NCBI GenBank assembly: GCA_013816105.1
Contig: JACDEY010000094.1
Location: 1-5,340, forward strand
DNA length: 5,340 bases
Direction of reading: 5' to 3'
From: Actinomycetota bacterium
GTDB lineage: Bacteria; Actinomycetota; UBA4738
Shown: piece by piece, positions 1-5,174 of the stretch
Layout of the letters: each line of letters starts with the position of its first letter
How positions within the stretch are numbered: the stretch's first letter is position 1
Notes under the pieces: generated by a model
What the model saw: the letters and a program-made list of their open reading frames with translations, nothing else
What the model was told of the DNA's origin: nothing
The model's database searches: none
Program-made: the position numbers and the translations under genes

Positions 1-1
1 C

Positions 2-265
2 CTCGGCCTGGTCGAGGCCGGTCGGCTGCCAGTGGGGGGTGAGGAACGGCTGACCGAGGACGAGCGCCGCCTCGAAGGGCTGATGCTGGGGCTCCGGATC
101 GCCGACGGTGTGCCCTCCGAGCGGCTGGACGGTGTCCGAGCCGAGGAGCTGATCGGCCACGGTCTCGGTGCCCATCGATCCGGACGGTTCTCCTTGACCG
201 ACCGCGGCCTGTTCGTGGCGAACCAGCTGGTCCTGGAAATGATGCGGGTTGACGGAGCGGGATAG
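2..265 (+). CDS. hemW: HemW-like radical SAM haem chaperone, C-terminal end (5' truncated)
   Basis: The frame is open from the first bases of the window to a TAG at 263-265, giving about 87 C-terminal residues. They resemble the C-terminal domain of HemW (formerly called oxygen-independent coproporphyrinogen oxidase-like, HemN-like). The recognisable stretches are a segment reading LTEDERRLEGLMLGLR followed by ADGV, then a winged-helix-like tail with SGRFSLTDRGLFVANQLV. HemW is a radical SAM protein that binds haem and is thought to deliver it to target proteins such as respiratory enzymes. The catalytic CxxxCxxC iron-sulfur motif lies in the N-terminal part, upstream of this window, so activity cannot be judged here. 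A HemN/HemW-type gene directly before hrcA is a usual actinobacterial arrangement (established knowledge), which supports the call. A related HemN-like protein is the alternative; the tail alone cannot fully separate the two. Confidence 0.85.
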   Translation, partial: LGLVEAGRLPVGGEERLTEDERRLEGLMLGLRIADGVPSERLDGVRAEELIGHGLGAHRSGRFSLTDRGLFVANQLVLEMMRVDGAG

Positions 266-318
266 AACAGGCGAGGACGGCGTGCCCGGACGCGCGGCGC
301 TTCCCCGCCCGAGTCGCC

Positions 319-324
319 GATAAT
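319..324 (+). promoter_or_regulatory. Candidate -10 hexamer for leaderless hrcA transcript
   Basis: GATAAT matches the TATAAT consensus at five of six positions and ends nine bases before the hrcA ATG at 334. A start 7-10 bases after the hexamer would fall at about 331-334, on or just before the start codon, so the mRNA would have little or no leader. No Shine-Dalgarno sequence is visible, which fits. No good -35 hexamer is seen about 17 bases upstream; the region there is plain GC-rich sequence. The call is inference from spacing. Confidence 0.5.
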
Positions 325-333
325 GAACGGCAG

Positions 334-1377
334 ATGGATCGATCCAGTCAGCTCAGCGAACGCAAGGCCGCCATCCTCGGCGTCCTGGTGCGTTACCACA
401 TCCGAACCGGGGAGGCGGTCGGCAGCGAGGCGATCGCGGTGAGCACCGACCTGGCGGTGAGCTCGGCCACGATCAGGAACGAGCTCGCCGCCCTGGAAGA
501 CATGGGCTATCTCACGCAACCGCACACCTCGGCCGGCCGCGTGCCCACCGACCTGGCCTACCGCCACTACGTAGACATGCTGCCCGCCCGGCCGAAGCTT
601 CGCGACGTGGAACGCCGCGAGGTCGTGCGCTTCTTCGAAGAAGCGCTGGCCGACGTCGACGAGATCCTGCGCGGGACGACCCAGTTGCTCTCGCGTCTGA
701 CGCGTTACGCCTCGCTGGCGCTCGCGCCCAGCTCGCGCGAGAGCGCCATCGCGCGCATGGAGCTTGTGGATCTGGGCTCCGCCACCCTGCTGCTCATCGT
801 CTTCGACACCGGGCGAGTGGAAAAGCGGCTCCTCGAGCTGCGAGGCGACACCCCCCGCGACGTGGTCGAGGCGGTCTCCCGGCTCCTTACCGAGGCCGTT
901 AACGGCCTGTCCCTACAAGCGGCCCGGCAGGCGGTGGTGGAACGCGCGCGCGGCGCGGAGGCTTCACTGAGATCCCTCTTCTCGGCCGTTGCCGACGCGC
1001 TCGGGGCCATCGAGGAGGCGGGCGAGGCGGAGCACGTGCTCCTCGGAGGCACGGCGAACATCGCCGCGGAGGAGGTCTTTCGTGGTCGCGAGACCCTGCG
1101 GCATATCCTCGAGGCGCTGGAACGGGAGTCCGATGTGCTGCATCTCCTTCGGGAGGCGGCGCTGACCCCCCCGGTGACGGTCACGATCGGACACGAGAAT
1201 CCGGTGACCGGCATGTGGGAGGCGAGCGTCGTGGCCGCCCCCTACGGACCGGAAGGCCATGCCGTGGGAACCATCGGGGTGGTGGGGCCGACGCGCATGG
1301 ACTACGTCACCGCCATCTCCGCGGTCCGGACCGTTGCGGAGCGCCTCTCCGCCGCCGTCGAAGCCCTCGGCAGATAG
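334..1377 (+). CDS. hrcA: Heat-inducible transcription repressor HrcA
   Basis: This 347-residue protein has the usual length of HrcA, the repressor that binds the CIRCE operator in front of chaperone operons and loses activity under heat stress. The N-terminal winged-helix DNA-binding domain spans about residues 5-75. Its hallmark is SSATIRNELAALEDMGYL (43-60), followed by PHTSAGRVPTDLAYRHYVD (63-81), the most conserved block of the family. The rest is the dimerisation and GAF-like regulatory region, ending in a conserved segment around VVGPTRMDYVTAISAVR. The ATG at 334 is chosen because it gives the normal N-terminus; the ATG at 323 is out of frame. No Shine-Dalgarno is present, but a -10-like hexamer lies at 319-324. 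dnaJ follows after 35 bases. No grpE or dnaK is nearby, and no CIRCE inverted repeat is visible upstream, so the regulated targets probably lie elsewhere (inference). Confidence 0.96.
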   Translation: MDRSSQLSERKAAILGVLVRYHIRTGEAVGSEAIAVSTDLAVSSATIRNELAALEDMGYLTQPHTSAGRVPTDLAYRHYVDMLPARPKLRDVERREVVRFFEEALADVDEILRGTTQLLSRLTRYASLALAPSSRESAIARMELVDLGSATLLLIVFDTGRVEKRLLELRGDTPRDVVEAVSRLLTEAVNGLSLQAARQAVVERARGAEASLRSLFSAVADALGAIEEAGEAEHVLLGGTANIAAEEVFRGRETLRHILEALERESDVLHLLREAALTPPVTVTIGHENPVTGMWEASVVAAPYGPEGHAVGTIGVVGPTRMDYVTAISAVRTVAERLSAAVEALGR

Positions 1378-1399
1378 CCGGATTTCGATCGGGGGCCGG

Positions 1400-1405
1400 T
1401 ACACT
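1400..1405 (+). promoter_or_regulatory. Candidate -10 hexamer for leaderless dnaJ transcript
   Basis: TACACT fits the TAnnnT pattern of -10 elements and ends seven bases before the dnaJ ATG at 1413, so a transcript would start almost exactly at the start codon. The 35-base gap after hrcA contains no Shine-Dalgarno sequence, which favours leaderless translation or read-through from hrcA. No convincing -35 hexamer lies about 17 bases upstream. No CIRCE repeat overlaps it. The call is inference from position and pattern. Confidence 0.45.
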
Positions 1406-1412
1406 CGCCCTC

Positions 1413-2519
1413 ATGGCGAGCATCCCCGATTTGTACTCGGTCCTGGGTGTTCCCAGAGGGGCGAGCGACGAGGACATCAGACGCGCCTATCGCAAGCTTG
1501 CTCGTGAGCTGCACCCCGACGTCAACGACGACCCCGAGGCCGAGCGCCGCTTCAAGCAGATCACGGCGGCCTACCAGACCCTCTCCGACCCGGCCCGGCG
1601 GCGCCAGTACGACATGTTCGGCGGCCAGGCCGGCCCGGACCTGTTTCCGTTCGGGGACATGGGCGACATCTTCGACGTCTTCTTCGGGGGCGGGTTCGGG
1701 GGCAGGCGGACCCGGACGCGACCTACCGGGGTGCGCCGGGGCGAGGACCTGTTCATTCGCGTGGACCTGACCTTCGAGGAGGCGGCCTTCGGCGTTCGGA
1801 AGGAGATTCGGGCCGACACGCTCGAGGAATGCTCCCGATGCTCCGGAAGCGGATGCGAGCCCGGGACCCATCCGTCCCGCTGCGGCCGCTGCGGAGGCAC
1901 CGGTGAGATCCAGGACGTCAGCAGGAGCGTCTTCGGCACGGTGATGACCGCTCGCCCGTGCACTCGCTGCCGGGGAACGGGGGAGGAGATCGCGGCACCT
2001 TGCACTCTGTGCGGCGGTGAGGGCCGCACGCCGGCGGAGCGAACGATCCCGGTGGACATCCCGGGCGGCGTGACTGACAGCATGGAGCTTCGCGTCTCGG
2101 GCGAGGGCAGGGAGGGCCGTCACGGCGGAGGGACGGGGGACCTGTACGTCTCGGTAAGGGTGGCTCCTCACCCGGTGTTCGAGCGGCGGGGCCAGGACCT
2201 CGTATGCGCTCTCCCGGTTCCGATGACGCAAGCAGCCCTGGGCGCCGAGGTCCAGATCCCGACCCTCGAGGGCGAGGAGGCCGTGAGGATCGAGCCGGGG
2301 ATCGAATCCGGGACGGTGATCAAGCTCCGCGGCAAGGGGGTGCCGCACCTCGGGCGCCGCGCTCGCGGAGACCTGTTCGTGACGGTCGTGGTGGAGACCC
2401 CGAGGCCCGAGTCCAAAGAGGAACGGGCGTTGCTCGAGCGGCTGGCCGAACTCCGAGGTGAGCGTCAGCAGGACAACGGGGGTCTCATCGGAAGGCTCCG
2501 CAAGCTGGTCAAGCCTTGA
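1413..2519 (+). CDS. dnaJ: Type I J-domain co-chaperone DnaJ (DnaJ2-type position)
   Basis: This 368-residue protein is a complete class A DnaJ, the co-chaperone that delivers unfolded clients to DnaK and stimulates its ATPase. The J domain spans residues 5-70 with the HPD motif at 34-36. A short Gly/Phe-rich linker follows (about 69-97, with FGGGFGG). The zinc-binding region has all four CxxCxGxG motifs, with cysteines at 140/143, 157/160, 183/186 and 197/200. The two client-binding beta domains and the C-terminal dimerisation segment complete the protein. The frame stays open upstream to 1215, but the J domain begins at the ATG at 1413 (MASIPDLYSVLGV), and starting earlier would overlap hrcA deeply. 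Actinobacteria commonly carry a second dnaJ next to hrcA, apart from the dnaK-grpE-dnaJ1 operon, so this is likely that copy; the other copy is not in the window. Expression may be leaderless. Confidence 0.97.
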   Translation: MASIPDLYSVLGVPRGASDEDIRRAYRKLARELHPDVNDDPEAERRFKQITAAYQTLSDPARRRQYDMFGGQAGPDLFPFGDMGDIFDVFFGGGFGGRRTRTRPTGVRRGEDLFIRVDLTFEEAAFGVRKEIRADTLEECSRCSGSGCEPGTHPSRCGRCGGTGEIQDVSRSVFGTVMTARPCTRCRGTGEEIAAPCTLCGGEGRTPAERTIPVDIPGGVTDSMELRVSGEGREGRHGGGTGDLYVSVRVAPHPVFERRGQDLVCALPVPMTQAALGAEVQIPTLEGEEAVRIEPGIESGTVIKLRGKGVPHLGRRARGDLFVTVVVETPRPESKEERALLERLAELRGERQQDNGGLIGRLRKLVKP

Positions 2520-2556
2520 CCTCGGCGGCCGGATCGGGCACCTCGTCCCACGCGTA

Positions 2557-3276
2557 GTGTCTGCCGCACACTTCTTCGTCGAACGGCTGGACGAACCACG
2601 CGTCGTTCTGTCGGCGACCGATTCGCGCCATGCGCTTCGATCGCTCCGGCTCCAGCCGGGAGAGCGGCTGACCCTATCCGACGGAGCGGGAGGGCTGGCC
2701 GACGCGCGGCTTCAGGGCGCGGACGGCGGCCGGGCCGTCGTGAAAGTGGAGAGTGTCCGAGCGGTGGAGCGTCCGTCGCCGTCGGTGTGCGTCGCCCTCG
2801 CCCCACCCAAAGGGGAGCGGCTCGCATGGGCGGTGCAGAAGCTCGCCGAGCTGGGGTGCTCCGAGCTGATGCTCATTTCCACCGAACGCTCCGTTCGCAC
2901 CTGGGTAGGAGACCGCGGGGAGAAGATCGCGGCCCGCCTGCGAAAGGTCGCTCGCGAGGCCGCGATGCAATCTCGGCAGCCATTCGTCATGGATCTGCGC
3001 GGCCCGCTGCCGCTGGTCGAGGCGCTACCGCCCGGGGAGACCGTGGTTGTGCTCTGGGAGGCGGCCACCGCGCCGCTGCCATCGGTGTTGCCCCCGGCCT
3101 CCGACCGCATCCGGCTGGTGGTGGGGCCTGAGGGGGGATTCAGCGACGACGAGGTTCGGACGGCCGAGGGGCGGGGGGCCGCGCTGGCCGGCCTGGGCCG
3201 AGGAATCCTGCGAACGGAGACCGCCGCCCTGGTCGGTGCGGCGCTGACGCTGGCTCACTACGGCCGGCTGGGATAG
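2557..3276 (+). CDS. rsmE: 16S rRNA (uracil1498-N3)-methyltransferase RsmE
   Basis: RsmE uses S-adenosylmethionine to methylate N3 of U1498 in helix 44 of 16S rRNA in the assembled 30S subunit. From the GTG at 2557 the protein is 239 residues, close to the family norm. The N-terminal PUA-like domain occupies about residues 1-70 (AAHFFVE, HALRSLRLQPGE). The C-terminal SPOUT trefoil-knot domain shows the expected motifs: KGERLAWAVQKLAELG (85-100), ISTERSV (107-113), EAAMQSR (134-140), GPEGGFSDDEV (190-200) and LGRGILRTETAALVG (213-227). The last two form the cofactor-binding knot. The frame is open back to a GTG at 2458 inside dnaJ, but the residues before 2557 do not look like RsmE. The 37-base gap after dnaJ shows neither a Shine-Dalgarno nor a well-placed -10, so expression probably depends on the upstream transcript. 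The stop lies nine bases before the HIT gene. Confidence 0.95.
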   Translation: MSAAHFFVERLDEPRVVLSATDSRHALRSLRLQPGERLTLSDGAGGLADARLQGADGGRAVVKVESVRAVERPSPSVCVALAPPKGERLAWAVQKLAELGCSELMLISTERSVRTWVGDRGEKIAARLRKVAREAAMQSRQPFVMDLRGPLPLVEALPPGETVVVLWEAATAPLPSVLPPASDRIRLVVGPEGGFSDDEVRTAEGRGAALAGLGRGILRTETAALVGAALTLAHYGRLG

Positions 3277-3279
3277 ATT
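3274..3279 (+). promoter_or_regulatory. Candidate -10 hexamer for leaderless HIT gene transcript
   Basis: TAGATT fits the TAnnnT pattern and ends six bases before the GTG at 3286, which places a predicted transcription start on the first base of the start codon. Its first three bases are the TAG stop codon of rsmE, so stop codon and promoter element would share bases. The nine-base gap has no Shine-Dalgarno. No clear -35 is seen. The call is inference, and a chance match is possible because the TAG is needed as a stop anyway. Confidence 0.35.
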
Positions 3280-3285
3280 GCCCAC

Positions 3286-3642
3286 GTGAGCGTGACCGCG
3301 AGCGACTGCCTCTTCTGCAGGATCGGCACGCGAGAGGTCGCGGCCGACATCGTCCACGCCTCGGACCACGTCGTGGCGTTCCGGGACATCAACCCGCAGG
3401 CCCCCGTGCACATCCTGCTCATCCCGAAGGACCACATCGAGTCGGCGGCGGACATCGCCGATGAGCACGGTGACCTCCTCTCGGACCTCATCCAGGCGGC
3501 GGCCCATCTCGCTCGAGCCGAGGGCGTCCACCATTCCGGCTGGCGGCTGGTCACGAACGTCGGATCCGACGCCGGCCAGAGCGTTCGGCACCTGCACTTC
3601 CATCTCCTGGGAGGGCGGGGGATGGGCTGGCCCCCGGGGTAG
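3286..3642 (+). CDS. HIT-family (HINT-like) nucleoside phosphoramidase/hydrolase
   Basis: This is a 118-residue histidine-triad protein of the HINT branch. Such enzymes hydrolyse purine nucleoside phosphoramidates and, in some cases, aminoacyl-adenylates, in the cytoplasm; the true bacterial substrate is usually not known. The catalytic triad HLHFHLL is at residues 102-108, inside the typical C-terminal block ending GGRGMGWPPG. The N-terminal DCLFCRI (7-13) gives the CxxC found in HINT proteins that bind zinc. FRDINPQAPVHILLIPKDHI (32-51) is the conserved nucleotide-binding strand region. The GTG at 3286 is preferred because it sits at the right distance from a -10-like hexamer; the GTG at 3292 is a possible alternative, two codons shorter. 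A HIT gene between rsmE and phoH matches actinobacterial gene order as I recall it. The family is clear; the exact substrate is not. Confidence 0.93.
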   Translation: MSVTASDCLFCRIGTREVAADIVHASDHVVAFRDINPQAPVHILLIPKDHIESAADIADEHGDLLSDLIQAAAHLARAEGVHHSGWRLVTNVGSDAGQSVRHLHFHLLGGRGMGWPPG

Positions 3643-3649
3643 CCTCCCG

Positions 3650-3655
3650 TATAAT
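3650..3655 (+). promoter_or_regulatory. Candidate -10 promoter element (perfect TATAAT) for phoH operon
   Basis: A perfect TATAAT lies eight bases after the HIT stop codon, in otherwise GC-rich sequence. A transcript would start at about 3661-3663, giving a leader of about 62 bases before the phoH TTG. With 17-base spacing the -35 would be CTGGCC (3627-3632), inside the HIT gene, matching TTGACA at three of six positions. This is the best promoter-like element in the window and would drive phoH, ybeY and the membrane protein gene separately from the genes upstream. Confidence 0.6.
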
Positions 3656-3670
3656 CGACCGAAAGCCCTT

Positions 3671-3696
3671 GGGGTCGCGAGACGGCGACCCCTTTT
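3671..3696 (+). terminator. Perfect 8-bp stem-loop plus four T: terminator or phoH leader hairpin
   Basis: GGGGTCGC (3671-3678) pairs exactly with GCGACCCC (3685-3692) around the six-base loop GAGACG, and is followed directly by TTTT (3693-3696). The shape is that of a rho-independent terminator, though the T tract is short and then interrupted by GCAA. It lies 29 bases after the HIT stop, so it could end the upstream transcript. It also lies downstream of the TATAAT at 3650-3655, so a phoH transcript would carry it close to its 5' end as an attenuator or a stabilising stem. The sequence alone does not decide between these roles. Confidence 0.55.
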
Positions 3697-3708
3697 GCAA
3701 CGGAGCGC

Positions 3709-3715
3709 AGGAAAG
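3709..3715 (+). promoter_or_regulatory. Ribosome binding site of phoH
   Basis: AGGAAAG lies eight bases before the TTG at 3724, a good Shine-Dalgarno spacing. It decides the start: the weak TTG codon is supported by this site and by the family-like N-terminus that follows. It stands out because hrcA, dnaJ, rsmE and the HIT gene have no comparable site. Confidence 0.7.
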
Positions 3716-3723
3716 AAAGCAGG

Positions 3724-4719
3724 TTGGCGAAAGCCACAACGCAAGTGAAGATCCTGGTGCCGGGCAGCCAGCCCATGGTCGCCCTCCTCGGACAGCGGGA
3801 CGAACTCCTCCGCCTCGTCGAGGCCGCCTTCGACTCTCAGATCCTCGTCCGGGGCAACGAGATCACCATCACCGGAGACGAGCAGGAGGCCGAGAAGGTC
3901 GCCTTCCTCTTCGAGGAGCTCTTGACGATCCTCGGACAGGGGCAGCCCCTGACAACCGATTCCGTCGGGAAGACTATCGACATGGTCAAGGAGGAGGGCG
4001 GTACGAGGCCCTCGGTAGTGCTGACCGACGTGCTGCTGACGAGCCGCGGCCGGTCCGTCGCCCCCAAGACGATCGGCCAGAAGGCCTACGTCGACGCCAT
4101 CCGGCGCTCCACCGTCACCTTCGCGATCGGCCCCGCGGGAACGGGAAAGACCTATCTCGCAGTCGCGACGGCGGTGAAGGCGCTGCAGGAGCGGGCGGTT
4201 TCGCGGATCATCCTCACCCGCCCGGCCGTAGAGGCGGGAGAGAAGCTCGGTTTTCTGCCGGGGACGCTGTACGAGAAGATCGACCCCTACCTGAAGCCGT
4301 TGTACGACGCCCTGTACGAGATGATGGACGCCGAGGCGTTCCAGAGGCTGATGGCCCGCGGCACGATCGAGGTCGCCCCGCTCGCCTACATGCGGGGCCG
4401 AACGCTCAACGACTCGTTCATCATCCTGGACGAGGCGCAGAACACGAGTCCCGAGCAGATGAAGATGTTCCTGACGCGGCTCGGCTTCGGCTCCCGGGCC
4501 GTCGTCAACGGCGACATCACGCAGATCGACCTTCCGGCGGGGAAGCGATCGGGCCTCGTGGTCGTCGAGGAGATCCTCACCGACATCGACGGGATCCAGT
4601 TCGTGCACCTCGGCGCTCGAGACGTGGTCCGGCACAAGATCGTGCAGGACATCGTCGAGGCGTACCGAGCGTACGGTGAGCGGGGGCCGGCGCTGGAGGA
4701 GCGCTCCACCGCCCGATGA
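3724..4719 (+). CDS. phoH: PhoH-family P-loop ATPase (PhoH-like / YbeZ type)
   Basis: This 331-residue protein is a PhoH-like (YbeZ-type) nucleotide-binding protein of normal length. An N-terminal domain (about 1-100) carries the conserved LLGQRDELLRLVEAAF and VRGNEITITG segments. The ATPase core has Walker A GPAGTGKT at 136-143, a conserved RPAVEAGEKLGFLPG (166-180), Walker B FIILDEAQN at 232-240, and the sensor-like NGDITQIDLP at 262-271. Its cellular role is not settled. The family was named for phosphate starvation in E. coli, but the neighbouring ybeY and the helicase-like core suggest RNA or ribosome metabolism. Translation starts at a TTG backed by a strong Shine-Dalgarno; using the next ATG would cut off conserved sequence. 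The ATG of ybeY overlaps the stop by four bases, so the two are probably translationally coupled. A separate promoter and a leader hairpin lie upstream. Confidence 0.95.
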   Translation: MAKATTQVKILVPGSQPMVALLGQRDELLRLVEAAFDSQILVRGNEITITGDEQEAEKVAFLFEELLTILGQGQPLTTDSVGKTIDMVKEEGGTRPSVVLTDVLLTSRGRSVAPKTIGQKAYVDAIRRSTVTFAIGPAGTGKTYLAVATAVKALQERAVSRIILTRPAVEAGEKLGFLPGTLYEKIDPYLKPLYDALYEMMDAEAFQRLMARGTIEVAPLAYMRGRTLNDSFIILDEAQNTSPEQMKMFLTRLGFGSRAVVNGDITQIDLPAGKRSGLVVVEEILTDIDGIQFVHLGARDVVRHKIVQDIVEAYRAYGERGPALEERSTAR

Positions 4720-5174
4720 GCGACGGGACAGTTCCGAAACGCCCGGCCGTCGCTGGCCCCCGGGTCCTCGTCTCCAATCGACAGGGCATGCCGGTGGACG
4801 AAGATCGTCTCGCGAGGCTCGCCGAGCGCACTCTCACCGCCGAGGGGTTCTCCGGCGTCGAGGTATCGCTCTCCTTCGTCCTCCCCGAGGAGATGGCCGA
4901 CCTGCATCTGCGCTACATGGACGAGTCCGGGCCGACCGACGTGCTGTCGTTCCCGCTGACCGAGGACGGGGCCCTGGCGGAAGATGGGCTCCTGGGTGAT
5001 GTCGTGGTCTGTCCGGCGGAGGCCGCGCGGAACCGGCCCGAGGATGTCGAGGCCGAGTTGCGGCTGCTCGTCGTCCACGGGGTCCTCCACCTCCTCGGCT
5101 ACGACCACGAGCAGGAGGCCGAGCGTGGAGCCATGTGGGAACGGCAGGAGTCCTACACCGGAGAGAGGCCGTGA
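4716..5174 (+). CDS. ybeY: Endoribonuclease / rRNA maturation factor YbeY
   Basis: YbeY is a zinc-dependent single-strand endoribonuclease needed for 16S rRNA 3'-end maturation and 70S ribosome quality control in bacteria where it has been studied. The 152-residue protein has the diagnostic metal motif HGVLHLLGYDH, with zinc ligands H121, H125 and H131. It also has the conserved LHLRYMDESGPTDVLSFP segment (63-80), which contains the RNA-interacting arginine region, and GLLGDVVVCP (91-100). The ATG at 4716 overlaps the phoH stop as ATGA. It gives a short N-terminal extension of about 16 residues before the family core begins at VLVSNRQG. No better in-frame ATG, GTG or TTG lies between, so this start stands. 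The purine-rich GGAGGA at 4695-4700 is 15 bases away, rather far for a Shine-Dalgarno, so coupling with phoH is the likelier route to translation. Confidence 0.95.
   Translation: MSDGTVPKRPAVAGPRVLVSNRQGMPVDEDRLARLAERTLTAEGFSGVEVSLSFVLPEEMADLHLRYMDESGPTDVLSFPLTEDGALAEDGLLGDVVVCPAEAARNRPEDVEAELRLLVVHGVLHLLGYDHEQEAERGAMWERQESYTGERP
5160..5168 (+). promoter_or_regulatory. Ribosome binding site of the CNNM/CorC-type gene
   Basis: The purine run GGAGAGAGG lies within the last codons of ybeY. Its GGAG part is seven bases before the GTG at 5171, which supports that start even though the gene overlaps the ybeY stop by four bases. Confidence 0.55.

Noticed and set aside
277..319. Possible weak hairpin after hemW (CGGCG at 277-281 with CGCCG at 315-319)
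   Set aside because: Only five base pairs around a loop of more than 30 bases, with no T tract. Such matches are expected by chance in sequence this GC-rich.
1215..1412. Upstream extension of the dnaJ frame to a start inside hrcA
   Set aside because: The extra 66 residues are Arg/Gly-rich out-of-frame hrcA sequence; the J domain begins normally at the ATG at 1413.
1960..2007. Two GCACTC sequences (1960-1965 and 2002-2007), which resemble part of a CIRCE half-site
   Set aside because: Both lie in the dnaJ zinc-finger coding region and are in the same orientation, not inverted and not nine bases apart. They simply encode Cys-Thr codons of the CxxC motifs.
1302..2348. Antisense open frame (348 codons) opposite hrcA and dnaJ
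   Set aside because: Its composition is that of a codon-bias shadow, it has no motif, and the + strand dnaJ with all its catalytic and zinc motifs explains the region.
2458..2556. Upstream GTG start for rsmE inside dnaJ
   Set aside because: The 33 added residues do not resemble RsmE, and the family N-terminus begins at about 2557.
3025..4635. Long antisense open frame (536 codons) opposite rsmE, the HIT gene and phoH
   Set aside because: It spans three well-supported genes and the phoH promoter gap. It reads as low-complexity His/Asp/Gly/Arg/Leu-rich sequence with no family motif, and long antisense frames are expected from strong G/C third-position bias.
4386..5108. Antisense open frame (240 codons) opposite phoH and ybeY
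   Set aside because: It overlaps the Walker B region of phoH and the metal motif of ybeY, has no recognisable domain and no start signals of its own.
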